Assembly (NCBI GenBank): GCA_025350885.1 | Contig: JANXXA010000196.1 | Span: 1 to 14,601, forward strand | Length of the DNA stretch: 14,601 bases | Source: Phenylobacterium sp. | GTDB lineage: Bacteria > Pseudomonadota > Alphaproteobacteria > Caulobacterales > Caulobacteraceae | Direction of reading: 5' to 3' | In this document: positions 7,118-13,382 of the stretch, piece by piece | How the letters are laid out: the number at the start of each line of letters is the position of its first letter | Position numbering within the stretch: position 1 is the first letter of the stretch | The notes under the pieces: model-generated | The model's input: the letters and a program-made list of their open reading frames with translations, nothing else | Database searches by the model: none | What the model was told of the DNA's origin: nothing | Program-made: the position numbers and the translations under genes

Positions 7118-7725
7118 GCGTCCTCCAGCCAGGGCCGAGCCAGCGCCTGTTTCATCTCATAGACGTCAATGTCGCCGGCGGCCTGCAGGGTCTCGCCGAT
7201 GGCGTCCAGGCCCTTCAGCATCTTCTCCTTGCGCTGCGGGTCGATCTCGAAGGCGAAGGTCCGGCCCGACGGCGAGACCACGGTCTGGGCCGCGAGATCG
7301 ACGGTGACCAGATGGTTGCCGCCCTTGGCTTCCTCCATCAGCGCCTGCACCTCATCGGCCTTGAGTACCACGGGCAAGAGGCCGTTCTGGAAGCAGTTGT
7401 TGTAGAAGATGTCGGCGAAGCTGGTGGAGACCACGCAGCGGATACCAAAGTCCAGCAGCGCCCAGGGCGCGTGCTCGCGGGACGATCCGCAGCCGAAATT
7501 GTCGCCGGCCACCAGCACACCCGCGCCCCTGTATTCCGGCCGGTTGAGCACGAAGTCCGGTCTGACCTGGCCGTCGCCGTCGAAGCGCAGGTCGTAGAAC
7601 AGGCCCTTGGCCAGGCCGTCGCGTTCCACGGTCTTGAGGAACTGCTTGGGGATGATCTGGTCGGTGTCGATGTTGGCCAGCGGCAGCGGGGCCACCTTGG
7701 CGTCCAGGCGGGTGAAGGCGTCCAT
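7114..7725 (-). CDS. leuD: 3-Isopropylmalate dehydratase small subunit
   Basis: A 203-residue LeuD, the swivelling-domain partner of LeuC. Together they isomerise 2-isopropylmalate to 3-isopropylmalate through an aconitase-like mechanism. [15 protein letters not shown] (17-31) and [17 protein letters not shown] (74-90) are the diagnostic segments, the latter lining the substrate carboxylates. Length is standard for the proteobacterial form. Its ATG shares one base with the stop of the upstream VOC gene (TGATG), and no good ribosome site is visible before it, so translation most likely depends on re-initiation after the VOC gene. Its own stop overlaps the ABM start. LeuC is not adjacent: a toxin-antitoxin pair and the VOC gene lie between them. 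Confidence 0.97.
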   Translation of the reverse strand: MDAFTRLDAKVAPLPLANIDTDQIIPKQFLKTVERDGLAKGLFYDLRFDGDGQVRPDFVLNRPEYRGAGVLVAGDNFGCGSSREHAPWALLDFGIRCVVSTSFADIFYNNCFQNGLLPVVLKADEVQALMEEAKGGNHLVTVDLAAQTVVSPSGRTFAFEIDPQRKEKMLKGLDAIGETLQAAGDIDVYEMKQALARPWLEDA

Positions 7726-8525
7726 CAGGCGGGGTCCAGTAGCGGTGAGGGCATGAGCATCAGGGTCGGCACGTCGCCCGGCGCATCGCGGACGGTGAAC
7801 ACCTTGGTCCCCGGCTTGCGGCCGGCGCGGACCGGCGAGACGTCGAAACCGGCGGCGGCGATGCGGGCCTGGGCGGCGTCGGGGTCGCTGACCTGCCAGG
7901 CGAGGCCGCCAAAGCGATCTGGCTCATCAGTCACCGGCGCCTTCAGGCTGGCGCCGACCTCGAACACCGCCCCGCCGCAGCGGAAGAACAGCTGCCGCGC
8001 GCCCCACTGCTCGTTGGCGCGGTCGAGCCGCAGGTCGAGGCCGAACTTGGCGCCATAGAGGCCGAGCGCCCGGTCGGGGTTGGGCGTCGTGACCACCAGG
8101 TGATCCAGGGCGGCGACGGCGGCGGCCTCACGTCCGGTCGGCGGCGAGAGGGCTGCGTCCGACCTGGCCGTCAGCACGAAGGTCAGCCCGGCGGCATGGA
8201 CGCGGACGAACGCGCCCAGGGTCTCAACCTCCAGCCCGCGGCGGCTCAGCAGGCGCCCGGCGGCGGCGACGTCATCGACCTGGAACGCGGCCAGCCAGGT
8301 CCCCTCGCCAGCGGCCTCGATCCGGGCGCGCACGCGGTCGCCAGCCCCACCCTCGCCGGAGGCCGAGATCACCTCCAGCGCCATGTTGGGAAGGCGGAAC
8401 CAGGCCCGGTTGGCGCCGTCCCTGGGCTCCAGGTCCGGTTCGCGGCCGAGCAGGCGGCGATAGCCGTCGACCCCAGCGTCGAAGTCGGTGACGGCGATGG
8501 CGATGTGGTCAAGGGCGCGGATCAT
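7725..8525 (-). CDS. Two-domain VOC (glyoxalase-like) protein
   Basis: A 266-residue vicinal-oxygen-chelate protein with two repeats. Domain 1 (about 1-120) opens [15 protein letters not shown], with H7 and later E51 in MALEV. Domain 2 (about 138-260) opens [20 protein letters not shown], with H142 and E189 in VFEV. The usual second histidine of each half-site is not evident: the equivalent strands read WLAAFQVDD and GLAWQVSD. Metal binding may therefore be altered. Family members include glyoxalase I, epimerases and dioxygenases; the reaction here is unknown. I chose ATG 8525 because the VOC fold begins there. It lies four bases after the toxin stop, with no strong ribosome site, so it is probably coupled to the toxin gene. 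Its stop overlaps the leuD start. Confidence 0.82.
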   Translation of the reverse strand: MIRALDHIAIAVTDFDAGVDGYRRLLGREPDLEPRDGANRAWFRLPNMALEVISASGEGGAGDRVRARIEAAGEGTWLAAFQVDDVAAAGRLLSRRGLEVETLGAFVRVHAAGLTFVLTARSDAALSPPTGREAAAVAALDHLVVTTPNPDRALGLYGAKFGLDLRLDRANEQWGARQLFFRCGGAVFEVGASLKAPVTDEPDRFGGLAWQVSDPDAAQARIAAAGFDVSPVRAGRKPGTKVFTVRDAPGDVPTLMLMPSPLLDPA

Positions 8526-8529
8526 CGGG

Positions 8530-8940
8530 TCAGACCCATAGCACAGGCAGCCCTTCGTAGACGGCGAAGGCGCGATCATGGGTGACGAAGATGAGGTCCT
8601 CTTCCATCGCCTGGGCAATCATCAGCCGGTCAAACGGATCGCCGTGGTGGCGCGGCAGGTCGCGCAGACGCGCGGCGTGCGACAGGGTCAGAGGCAAGGG
8701 TTGGATGCCTAGATTGACGAGCAGGTCTTCGAAGGCCGCCGCCGTATCCTCCCGTGACGGGATCGGCAGGGCCAACTTGCCGAGCGCACTTTTGATGCAC
8801 AGCTCGGCGACGCCCACCACGCTGACGAACAGGGGGCGGCTTCGAACTCTGAGCTGGTCAACAATCCGCGCCGGCAGAATCGGCGGGGTGGACGCCAGCC
8901 AGAGAAGCACGTGGCTGTCGAGCAGCAACCCTCGCGTCAC
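8530..8940 (-). CDS. PIN-domain toxin, VapC family
   Basis: A 136-residue PIN-domain ribonuclease, the toxin of a type II pair. The acidic cluster is intact: D8 in LLLDSHVLLWL, E46 in GVAELCIKSALGKL, D101/D104 in HGDPFDRLMIAQA, and D122 in FVTHDRAF. PIN toxins cut RNA, often tRNA or rRNA, using magnesium. The start is a GTG whose last bases overlap the antitoxin stop (GTGA, a four-base overlap). Starts further upstream would run through the antitoxin gene in another frame and add residues with no PIN character. The VOC gene starts four bases after its stop, so readthrough from the toxin-antitoxin promoter would enter VOC, leuD and the ABM gene. Confidence 0.9.
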   Translation of the reverse strand: MTRGLLLDSHVLLWLASTPPILPARIVDQLRVRSRPLFVSVVGVAELCIKSALGKLALPIPSREDTAAAFEDLLVNLGIQPLPLTLSHAARLRDLPRHHGDPFDRLMIAQAMEEDLIFVTHDRAFAVYEGLPVLWV

Positions 8941-9209
8941 GCCTCGTCGTCCGGTGGGAACACGGGACCAGCTTCCCACAAGGCGATCTCTTCGGCGGTC
9001 GTTTCCGGAAAGACCTCCGGGGCTTTCCAGCCGTACTTTTGCCCCCAATGGCCGAATTCCCGATGTGGCAGGTCGGCAGGAAGATCCAGCGCCACCAGCC
9101 GCGCACAGGGCCGCCCGTTCTTGGCGATGATGATCTCGCCGCCGCCGGCCGCCTCTTCGACAAGGGCCGAGAGGTGGGTCTTTGCCTCGTAGAGGTTGAC
9201 CTGTCTCAT
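8937..9209 (-). CDS. Phd/YefM-family antitoxin
   Basis: A 90-residue antitoxin. The N-terminal MRQVNLYEAKTHLSALVEEAAGGGEIIIAKNGRPCARLVAL (residues 1-41) is the typical Phd/YefM DNA-binding fold. The acidic, tryptophan-bearing tail (about 45-90; EVFPETTAEEIALWEAG) would wrap the PIN toxin. Such antitoxins neutralise the toxin and, with it, repress their own promoter. The gene overlaps the toxin start by four bases. A perfect 19-base palindrome lies 18 bases upstream and spans a promoter candidate. No convincing ribosome site precedes ATG 9209, and the promoter candidate would place the transcript start at this ATG. There are 36 bases between it and the leuC stop. Confidence 0.88.
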   Translation of the reverse strand: MRQVNLYEAKTHLSALVEEAAGGGEIIIAKNGRPCARLVALDLPADLPHREFGHWGQKYGWKAPEVFPETTAEEIALWEAGPVFPPDDEA

Positions 9210-9215
9210 GCCGCC

Positions 9216-9245
9216 ATGATGGGCGCCTTGACCAACTTGGTCAAG
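9216..9245 (-). promoter_or_regulatory. Toxin-antitoxin promoter and 19-base operator palindrome
   Basis: CTTGACCAACTTGGTCAAG at 9227-9245 is a perfect inverted repeat (nine-base arms, one-base centre). On the minus strand it includes TTGACC (9244-9239) as a -35-like element. A 17-base spacer then leads to CATCAT (9221-9216; four of six matches to TATAAT). The predicted transcript start, seven bases on, is the A of the antitoxin ATG. Operator overlapping promoter is the normal plan for autoregulated type II systems. Confidence 0.55.
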
Positions 9246-10694
9246 CTAGAGGAAGTCCCGCACGTCGGCGATGTGGCCCGCGATGGCGGCGGCGGCGGCC
9301 ATCACCGGGCTCATCAGGTGGGTGCGACCGGCGCGGCCCTGGCGGCCTTCGAAGTTGCGGTTGGAGGTGGACGCGCAGCGCTGGCCGGGACCGACCTTGT
9401 CGGGGTTCATCGCCAGGCACATGGAACACCCCGGCTCGCGCCACTCGAAGCCGGCGGCCATGAAGATCGCGTCCAGGCCCTCGTCCTCCGCCTGGGCCTT
9501 CACCAGGCCCGAGCCTGGCACCACCATGGCGCGCACGTGAGGGGCAACGCTCCGACCCTCCACGATGCTGGCCGCCGCGCGCAGGTCCTCGATGCGGCTG
9601 TTGGTGCAGGAGCCGATGAACACCACGTCGATCCTGGCTTCGGTGATCGGCTGGCCGGCGGCAAGCCCCATGTAGTCCAGGGCGCGGGCCGCCGAGGCGC
9701 GCTTGTCGGGGGTCGCGAAGCTGGCCGGGTCCGGGACAGGGTCGGTCACCGCGATCACGTCCTCGGGACTGGTGCCCCAGGTGACCAGCGGCGCGATGGA
9801 CGCGGCGTCGATGGCGATCTCGCGGTCGAACAGAGCGTCCGGGTCCGAGAAGAAGCTCTTCCAGTACGGCAGCGCCATCTCCCAGGCCCCGCCCTTCGGC
9901 GCCGCCGGCCGGCCCCGCAGATAGTCGAAGGTGGTCGCGTCCGGCGCGATCAGCCCGGCCCGCGCGCCGGCCTCGATGGTCAGGTTGCACAGCGTCATGC
10001 GGCCTTCCATCGACAGCGCCCGGATTGCCGAGCCGGCATATTCGATGACATAGCCCGTACCGCCAGCGGTGCCGATCGCCCGGATCACCGCCAGCGCATA
10101 GTCCTTGGCCCCGACGCCCGGGATCGGTGCGCCAACGATCATCACCCGCAGATTCTTCGACTTCTTCTGGCGCAGGGTCTGGGTCGCCAGGACGTGCTCG
10201 ACCTCCGAGGTGCCGATGCCCTGGGCCAGCGCCCCGAACGCGCCGTGCGTCGAGGTGTGGCTGTCGCCGCAGACGATGGTCATGCCGGGCTGGGTGCGGC
10301 CCTGCTCGGGGCCGACCACATGGACGATGCCGTTGCGCACGTCGCCCATCGGGAAAAACTCGATCCCGTACTCCTTGACGTTGGCCTCCAGGGTCTGGAG
10401 CTGCAGGCGGGCTTCCGCGTCGGCGACGGCGGCGACGCCCAGGGCCTGGCCCTCAGTCGGCACGTTGTGGTCGGCGACGGCGAGCGTGCGGTCGGGCCGG
10501 CGCACGGAACGTTTTGCGGCCCGCAGGCCCGCGAACGCCTGCGGCGTGGTCACCTCATGGATCAGGTGCAGGTCGATATAGAAGATCGACTCGCCATCCT
10601 GCCCCTCTTGCTTAGGGGGGCCGACGAGGTGGGCATCCCAGATCTTGTCGTAAAGCGTCTTACCAGAGTGGGGGGGGCCGGGCATGGACCGCAT
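9246..10694 (-). CDS. leuC: 3-Isopropylmalate dehydratase large subunit
   Basis: A 482-residue LeuC (family about 465-480). The three [4Fe-4S] ligands are C363 in [10 protein letters not shown] and C423 and C426 in [23 protein letters not shown] (12-22), [10 protein letters not shown] (40-49), [27 protein letters not shown] and the end [16 protein letters not shown] are all diagnostic. It pairs with LeuD. Two in-frame ATGs are possible, 10694 and 10685; GGTGGCGGA favours the first, though both give a slightly longer N-terminus than usual. Codons 6-8 lie on a run of eight C bases (10670-10677, read as G on the plus strand), and a second run of six lies at 10615-10620; one-base slippage in the first would destroy the frame. 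A LysR gene diverges from it. Confidence 0.96.
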   Translation of the reverse strand: MRSMPGPPHSGKTLYDKIWDAHLVGPPKQEGQDGESIFYIDLHLIHEVTTPQAFAGLRAAKRSVRRPDRTLAVADHNVPTEGQALGVAAVADAEARLQLQTLEANVKEYGIEFFPMGDVRNGIVHVVGPEQGRTQPGMTIVCGDSHTSTHGAFGALAQGIGTSEVEHVLATQTLRQKKSKNLRVMIVGAPIPGVGAKDYALAVIRAIGTAGGTGYVIEYAGSAIRALSMEGRMTLCNLTIEAGARAGLIAPDATTFDYLRGRPAAPKGGAWEMALPYWKSFFSDPDALFDREIAIDAASIAPLVTWGTSPEDVIAVTDPVPDPASFATPDKRASAARALDYMGLAAGQPITEARIDVVFIGSCTNSRIEDLRAAASIVEGRSVAPHVRAMVVPGSGLVKAQAEDEGLDAIFMAAGFEWREPGCSMCLAMNPDKVGPGQRCASTSNRNFEGRQGRAGRTHLMSPVMAAAAAIAGHIADVRDFL

Positions 10695-10732
10695 GTAGGT
10701 CCGCCACCCCGCGCACGTCTAGTGTGGCTGGG

Positions 10733-10749
10733 CTGCGGATTCGCCGCAG
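10733..10749. promoter_or_regulatory. Inverted repeat with central GANTC site, leuC/lysR spacer
   Basis: CTGCGGATTCGCCGCAG has six-base arms and a five-base centre that contains GATTC (10738-10742), a GANTC methylation target for CcrM-type enzymes. It lies in the leader or promoter region of leuC on the minus strand. It could be a hairpin in the leuC leader or a methylation-sensitive site. Confidence 0.4.
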
Positions 10750-10777
10750 TCACGGATGCGGCCGCAGCGGCTCAAAC

Positions 10778-10809
10778 AGAATTGCCCAATTCTCTGGATC
10801 AGCTATTCA
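10778..10809 (+). promoter_or_regulatory. lysR promoter candidate with overlapping palindrome
   Basis: AGAATTGCCCAATTCT at 10778-10793 is a palindrome with seven-base arms and a two-base centre, and it contains the ATT-N4-AAT style core expected of LysR binding boxes. It overlaps TTGCCC (10782-10787), which is followed after 16 bases by TATTCA (10804-10809). The predicted transcript start is at or next to the lysR ATG (10817). The same site lies upstream of leuC on the other strand, so one site could serve both genes. Confidence 0.45.
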
Positions 10810-10816
10810 TTGGCGT

Positions 10817-11713
10817 ATGCCTGGGCCGAACGACTGGGATCTTTTCCAAAGCCTGCACGCGGTGCTGGAGGCCGGCACCCTGTCCGCGGCGGCCCGCCTG
10901 CGGGGCCTGACCCAGCCGACGCTGGGCCGCCACATCGAGACGCTCGAGCATCGCCTGGGCTCGCCCCTGTTCCTGCGCAGTCCGCGCGGGCTGCAACCCA
11001 CCGATCTGGCCCTGGAGCTCAAGCCGCATTTGCACGACATGGCGGCGGCGGCCTCGGCCGCCGTGCGCGACGCTTCCGGCGCGGCGGACTCCCATGTGGG
11101 CGCGATCCGCATCACCGCCAGCGAGATCGTCGGCACCGAGGTTCTGCCACCGATGCTGACCCGCTTTCGCGAGGCCCATCCCGGCACGGTGATCGAGCTG
11201 ATGATGTCCAATGTGCTCGACGACCTGTCCCGCCGCGAGGCCGACATCGCCGTGCGCATGGCCCCGCCGACCCAGAGCGCGCTGGTCGCCAAGAAGGTCG
11301 GCGAAGTGGACCTGGGCTTCTATGCCGCGCCCGACTACATCGCGCGGCACGGCGCGCCGACCAGCTTTGAGGAGCTGGCGCACCATCCGGTGATCGGCTT
11401 CGACAGCGCCGCGCGCAGCGTGCGCGATCTGGGTGGCCGCAGCGTGGTCATCAGCCGCGAGACCTTCGCCTTCCGCAGCGACAGCGACCTGGCCCAGCTG
11501 GCGGCGATGAGCGCGGGCTTCGGAATCGGCGTCTCGCAGCCGCCCATCGCGCGCCGCCGGGGCCTGATCAGGGTGATGCCCGACGTCACGGTCTTCCACC
11601 TCGGGATGTGGATCGTGATGCACGAGAATTTGCGCGGGAGCCGGCGGATGCGCGCCATGTTCGACCACTTGGTCGAGGGCGTGACCGCCTTTGTGAAGGA
11701 CAGCCACGCCTGA
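10817..11713 (+). CDS. LysR-family transcriptional regulator
   Basis: A 298-residue LysR-type regulator. The N-terminal winged helix-turn-helix spans about residues 6-65 (DLFQSLHAVLEAGTLSAAARLRGLTQPTLGRHIETLEHRLGSPLF), followed by a linker helix and a periplasmic-binding-like effector domain (about 90-295) with GAIRITASEIVGTEVLPPML and the late GFGIGVSQPPIARRRGLIRVMPD. The effector is unknown. I chose ATG 10817, where the helix-turn-helix alignment begins; longer in-frame starts add unrelated sequence running through the promoter region. There is no good ribosome site, and the promoter candidate suggests a nearly leaderless mRNA. Divergence from leuC makes leuC a natural target, but LysR proteins often regulate only their own or unrelated genes, so this is inference. 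It converges with the DUF465 gene after 13 bases. Confidence 0.9.
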   Translation: MPGPNDWDLFQSLHAVLEAGTLSAAARLRGLTQPTLGRHIETLEHRLGSPLFLRSPRGLQPTDLALELKPHLHDMAAAASAAVRDASGAADSHVGAIRITASEIVGTEVLPPMLTRFREAHPGTVIELMMSNVLDDLSRREADIAVRMAPPTQSALVAKKVGEVDLGFYAAPDYIARHGAPTSFEELAHHPVIGFDSAARSVRDLGGRSVVISRETFAFRSDSDLAQLAAMSAGFGIGVSQPPIARRRGLIRVMPDVTVFHLGMWIVMHENLRGSRRMRAMFDHLVEGVTAFVKDSHA

Positions 11714-11726
11714 GCGAATCGGCGGC

Positions 11727-11900
11727 CTAGTGAACCTGGCCGCGAAGGGACTCCATCTCTTCTTTCAGCTTGAGTTTCTGCCGCTTGAGCTCCTTCAAAC
11801 GGATGTCGTCGGCGGCGGGCCTGCGCAGTTCGTCCTGAATGGCTTGTTCGAGGGACTGGTGGCGAGATCCGAGTTCACGGATCCGGGCTTCCAACGCCAT
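11727..11900 (-). CDS. DUF465 (YdcH-like) small protein
   Basis: A 57-residue, highly charged helical protein (MALEARIRELGSRHQSLEQ...) with the DUF465/YdcH pattern: an N-terminal helix with RHQSLEQAIQDELRRP (19-34), then LKELKRQKLKLKEEMESL (38-55). It should form a helical hairpin or coiled coil. The function of the family is unknown. ATG 11900 is chosen because a strong AAGGAGGT site lies seven bases upstream; a longer in-frame start would place that site inside the gene. It diverges from ubiX across 126 bases and is convergent with lysR. A second family member lies at 13116-13331. Confidence 0.85.
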   Translation of the reverse strand: MALEARIRELGSRHQSLEQAIQDELRRPAADDIRLKELKRQKLKLKEEMESLRGQVH

Positions 11901-12026
11901 GCGAATGACCTCCTTGCTGTTGGAAAGCGCAGTGAACACCCGCTATGCCTCGCTGTCAGATCACATATGTTTGCGGACGGCTGAGCTGAAACCTCGGCGG
12001 GCGTCTGTGCGTTGAGGGCCGCTTTC
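11901..12026. promoter_or_regulatory. Divergent spacer between DUF465 gene and ubiX
   Basis: These 126 bases must hold promoters for both genes. Apart from the ribosome sites at each end (AAGGAGGT for DUF465; GAGGG at 12014-12018 for ubiX) I see no strong repeat. A locally AT-richer patch, CACATATGTTTG, near 11962-11973 is the best place to look for promoter elements. Confidence 0.3.
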
Positions 12027-12653
12027 ATGACCAAGATCGAGCGCCCCAGGATCGAGCGCCCAAGGCTGGTGGTCGGCATCTCCGGCGCGTCCGGCGTGGT
12101 CTATGGCCTGCGGGTGCTGGACGCCTGCCGCGACCTAGGCGTCGAATCGCACCTGGTGATGAGCCGCGCCGCGGCGCTGACGCTGGCCCAGGAGACCGAG
12201 CTTTCCCAGTCTGACGTCAACGCCAGGGCCGACATCGCATACAAGGCCGGCGACATCGGCGCGGCCATCGCCTCCGGCTCGTTTCCCACGCTCGGGATGA
12301 TCATCGCGCCCTGCTCGGTGCGCACCATGAGCGAGATCGCCACCGGCGTCACCGCCTCGCTGCTCACTCGCGCCGCCGACGTGGTTCTGAAGGAGCGCCG
12401 ACGCCTGGTGCTGATGGTCCGCGAGACGCCGCTCCACCTGGGCCATCTGCGCACTCTGGTCCAGCTGGCGGAGATGGGCGCGATCATCGCCCCGCCGCTG
12501 CCGGCCTTCTACGCCCGGCCCGCGAGTCTCGAGGCCATGGTCGATCAGTCGGTGGGCCGCGCGCTGGATCTGTTCGGCCTGGCCTGGACGCCGGTGAAAC
12601 GCTGGGGCCAGGATATCGGCCCGCTGAAAACGCCCGCGTCAGGGGAGGTCTGA
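12027..12653 (+). CDS. ubiX: Flavin prenyltransferase UbiX
   Basis: A 208-residue UbiX. It attaches a dimethylallyl group to FMN to make prenyl-FMN, the cofactor of UbiD decarboxylases in ubiquinone synthesis. The FMN loop GISGASGVVYG (17-27) is canonical, as are CSVRTMSEIATGVT (96-109) and RETPLHLGHLRTLVQLAEMGAIIAPPLPAFYARP (132-165), with the arginine and tyrosine that bind the prenyl phosphate. ATG 12027 follows GAGGG; a TTG at 12012 in frame is less likely. The N-terminus has a doubled IERPRIERPR, made by a 15-base tandem duplication (12036-12065, one mismatch). A TIGR02444-type gene begins five bases after its stop. UbiD is not in the window. Confidence 0.95.
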   Translation: MTKIERPRIERPRLVVGISGASGVVYGLRVLDACRDLGVESHLVMSRAAALTLAQETELSQSDVNARADIAYKAGDIGAAIASGSFPTLGMIIAPCSVRTMSEIATGVTASLLTRAADVVLKERRRLVLMVRETPLHLGHLRTLVQLAEMGAIIAPPLPAFYARPASLEAMVDQSVGRALDLFGLAWTPVKRWGQDIGPLKTPASGEV

Positions 12654-12657
12654 AGCC

Positions 12658-13101
12658 ATGGCGCTCTGGGACTGGACGCTCCAAGCCTATGCTCAGCCCG
12701 GCGTGCCGGACGCCTGCCTGACGCTGCAGGACGCGCACGGCCAGAACACCTCGCTGCTGCTCTGGGCGGTGTGGGCCGAGGCCGACGATCCGGCGCTGCT
12801 CGCCCGCGCCGCCGATATCGCGCGCCGCTGGGAGGGCCTCGCACTCGCCCCGCTGCGCGACATTCGCCGGGCGCTGAAGCCGGCCGTCACCGGCGTCGAC
12901 GACGACGCCCGCCAGGGTCTGCGCGAGGACGTCAAGGCTGCCGAGCTGCGCGCCGAACGGGTGCTGATGGAGACGCTGGAAGGTCTTTCGAAGGGAAAGG
13001 GCGGCGCGCACGCCCTGACCGCGCTTGGGGCGGCGTCCAGGGCTTGGGGCGAGCCCGCGCCGCCGGATGCTCTCGCCGCGCTCGCCGCCGCGCTGGGATA
13101 G
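12658..13101 (+). CDS. TIGR02444-family conserved protein
   Basis: A 147-residue, mostly helical cytoplasmic protein. The opening MALWDWTLQAYAQPGVPDACLTLQDAHGQNTSLLLWAVWAE (1-41) fits the TIGR02444 pattern (a short helical protein with a W-x-x-x-AY-x-xxGV-xxCL-xLQ-xxxG-NV-xLLLW core). The rest is alanine- and leucine-rich helix with charged faces, WEGLALAPLRDIRRALK (60-76) and a later helical pair. The function is unknown. GGGGAGGT at 12642-12649 gives a strong ribosome site before ATG 12658. It runs in a tight row with ubiX (four intervening bases) and the DUF465 gene (14 bases), so the three are probably one transcript. Confidence 0.75.
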   Translation: MALWDWTLQAYAQPGVPDACLTLQDAHGQNTSLLLWAVWAEADDPALLARAADIARRWEGLALAPLRDIRRALKPAVTGVDDDARQGLREDVKAAELRAERVLMETLEGLSKGKGGAHALTALGAASRAWGEPAPPDALAALAAALG

Positions 13102-13115
13102 GATCGGGCTCCACG

Positions 13116-13331
13116 ATGAACGACGATGAAGACACCTCCGAAGAGGTCCTCAAGGCCCGCCTGACCGAGGCGCGTCAGGACCACGCCGACCTCGACGCCG
13201 CCGTCCAGGCCATCGCGCTGTCGCCGCTGCCCGACATGCTGCTGATCGGCCGGCTGAAGCGCAAGAAACTGGCCCTGAAGGACGAGATCTTCCGCATCGA
13301 GGACCTGCTGACCCCCGATATCATCGCGTAG
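13116..13331 (+). CDS. Second DUF465 (YdcH-like) small protein
   Basis: A 71-residue DUF465 protein. After an acidic start (MNDDEDTSEE), LTEARQDHADLDAAVQAIALSPLPDMLLIGRLKRKKLALKDEIFRIEDLL (16-65) is the full family pattern: helix, short turn at SPLPD, helix. Function is unknown. It shares the RLKRKKLALKDEI type core with the protein at 11727-11900 and probably arose from the same family. The ribosome site is weak (GGATCGGG upstream). The last codons and stop are copied in tandem downstream (20-base unit, 13321-13370), so failed termination would not extend far: the second copy also carries an in-frame-style stop. Confidence 0.85.
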   Translation: MNDDEDTSEEVLKARLTEARQDHADLDAAVQAIALSPLPDMLLIGRLKRKKLALKDEIFRIEDLLTPDIIA

Positions 13332-13370
13332 GACCCGATCTCATCGCTTAGGACCCGATCTCATCGCTTG
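13321..13370. repeat. 20-base tandem repeat, 2.5 copies, over a gene end
   Basis: TCATCGCGTAGGACCCGATC (13321-13340) is followed by TCATCGCTTAGGACCCGATC (13341-13360) and a partial copy TCATCGCTTG (13361-13370). Each full copy contains the TAG stop of the DUF465 gene or its duplicate (13329-13331, 13349-13351). The unit therefore copies the gene's 3' end (…PDIIA-stop, then GPDLIA-stop) rather than unrelated spacer. Confidence 0.9.
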
Positions 13371-13382
13371 GGAAGAGACGGG

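Noticed and set aside
10695..10816. Leucine attenuator leader peptide upstream of leuC
   Set aside because: The only short ATG frame on the minus strand encodes three residues before a stop, with no leucine run and no terminator/antiterminator pair.
9039..10910. Long plus-strand open frame opposite leuC and the antitoxin
   Set aside because: leuC with its Fe-S cysteines and the antitoxin occupy the other strand. The translation of this frame is low-complexity and matches no family I know.
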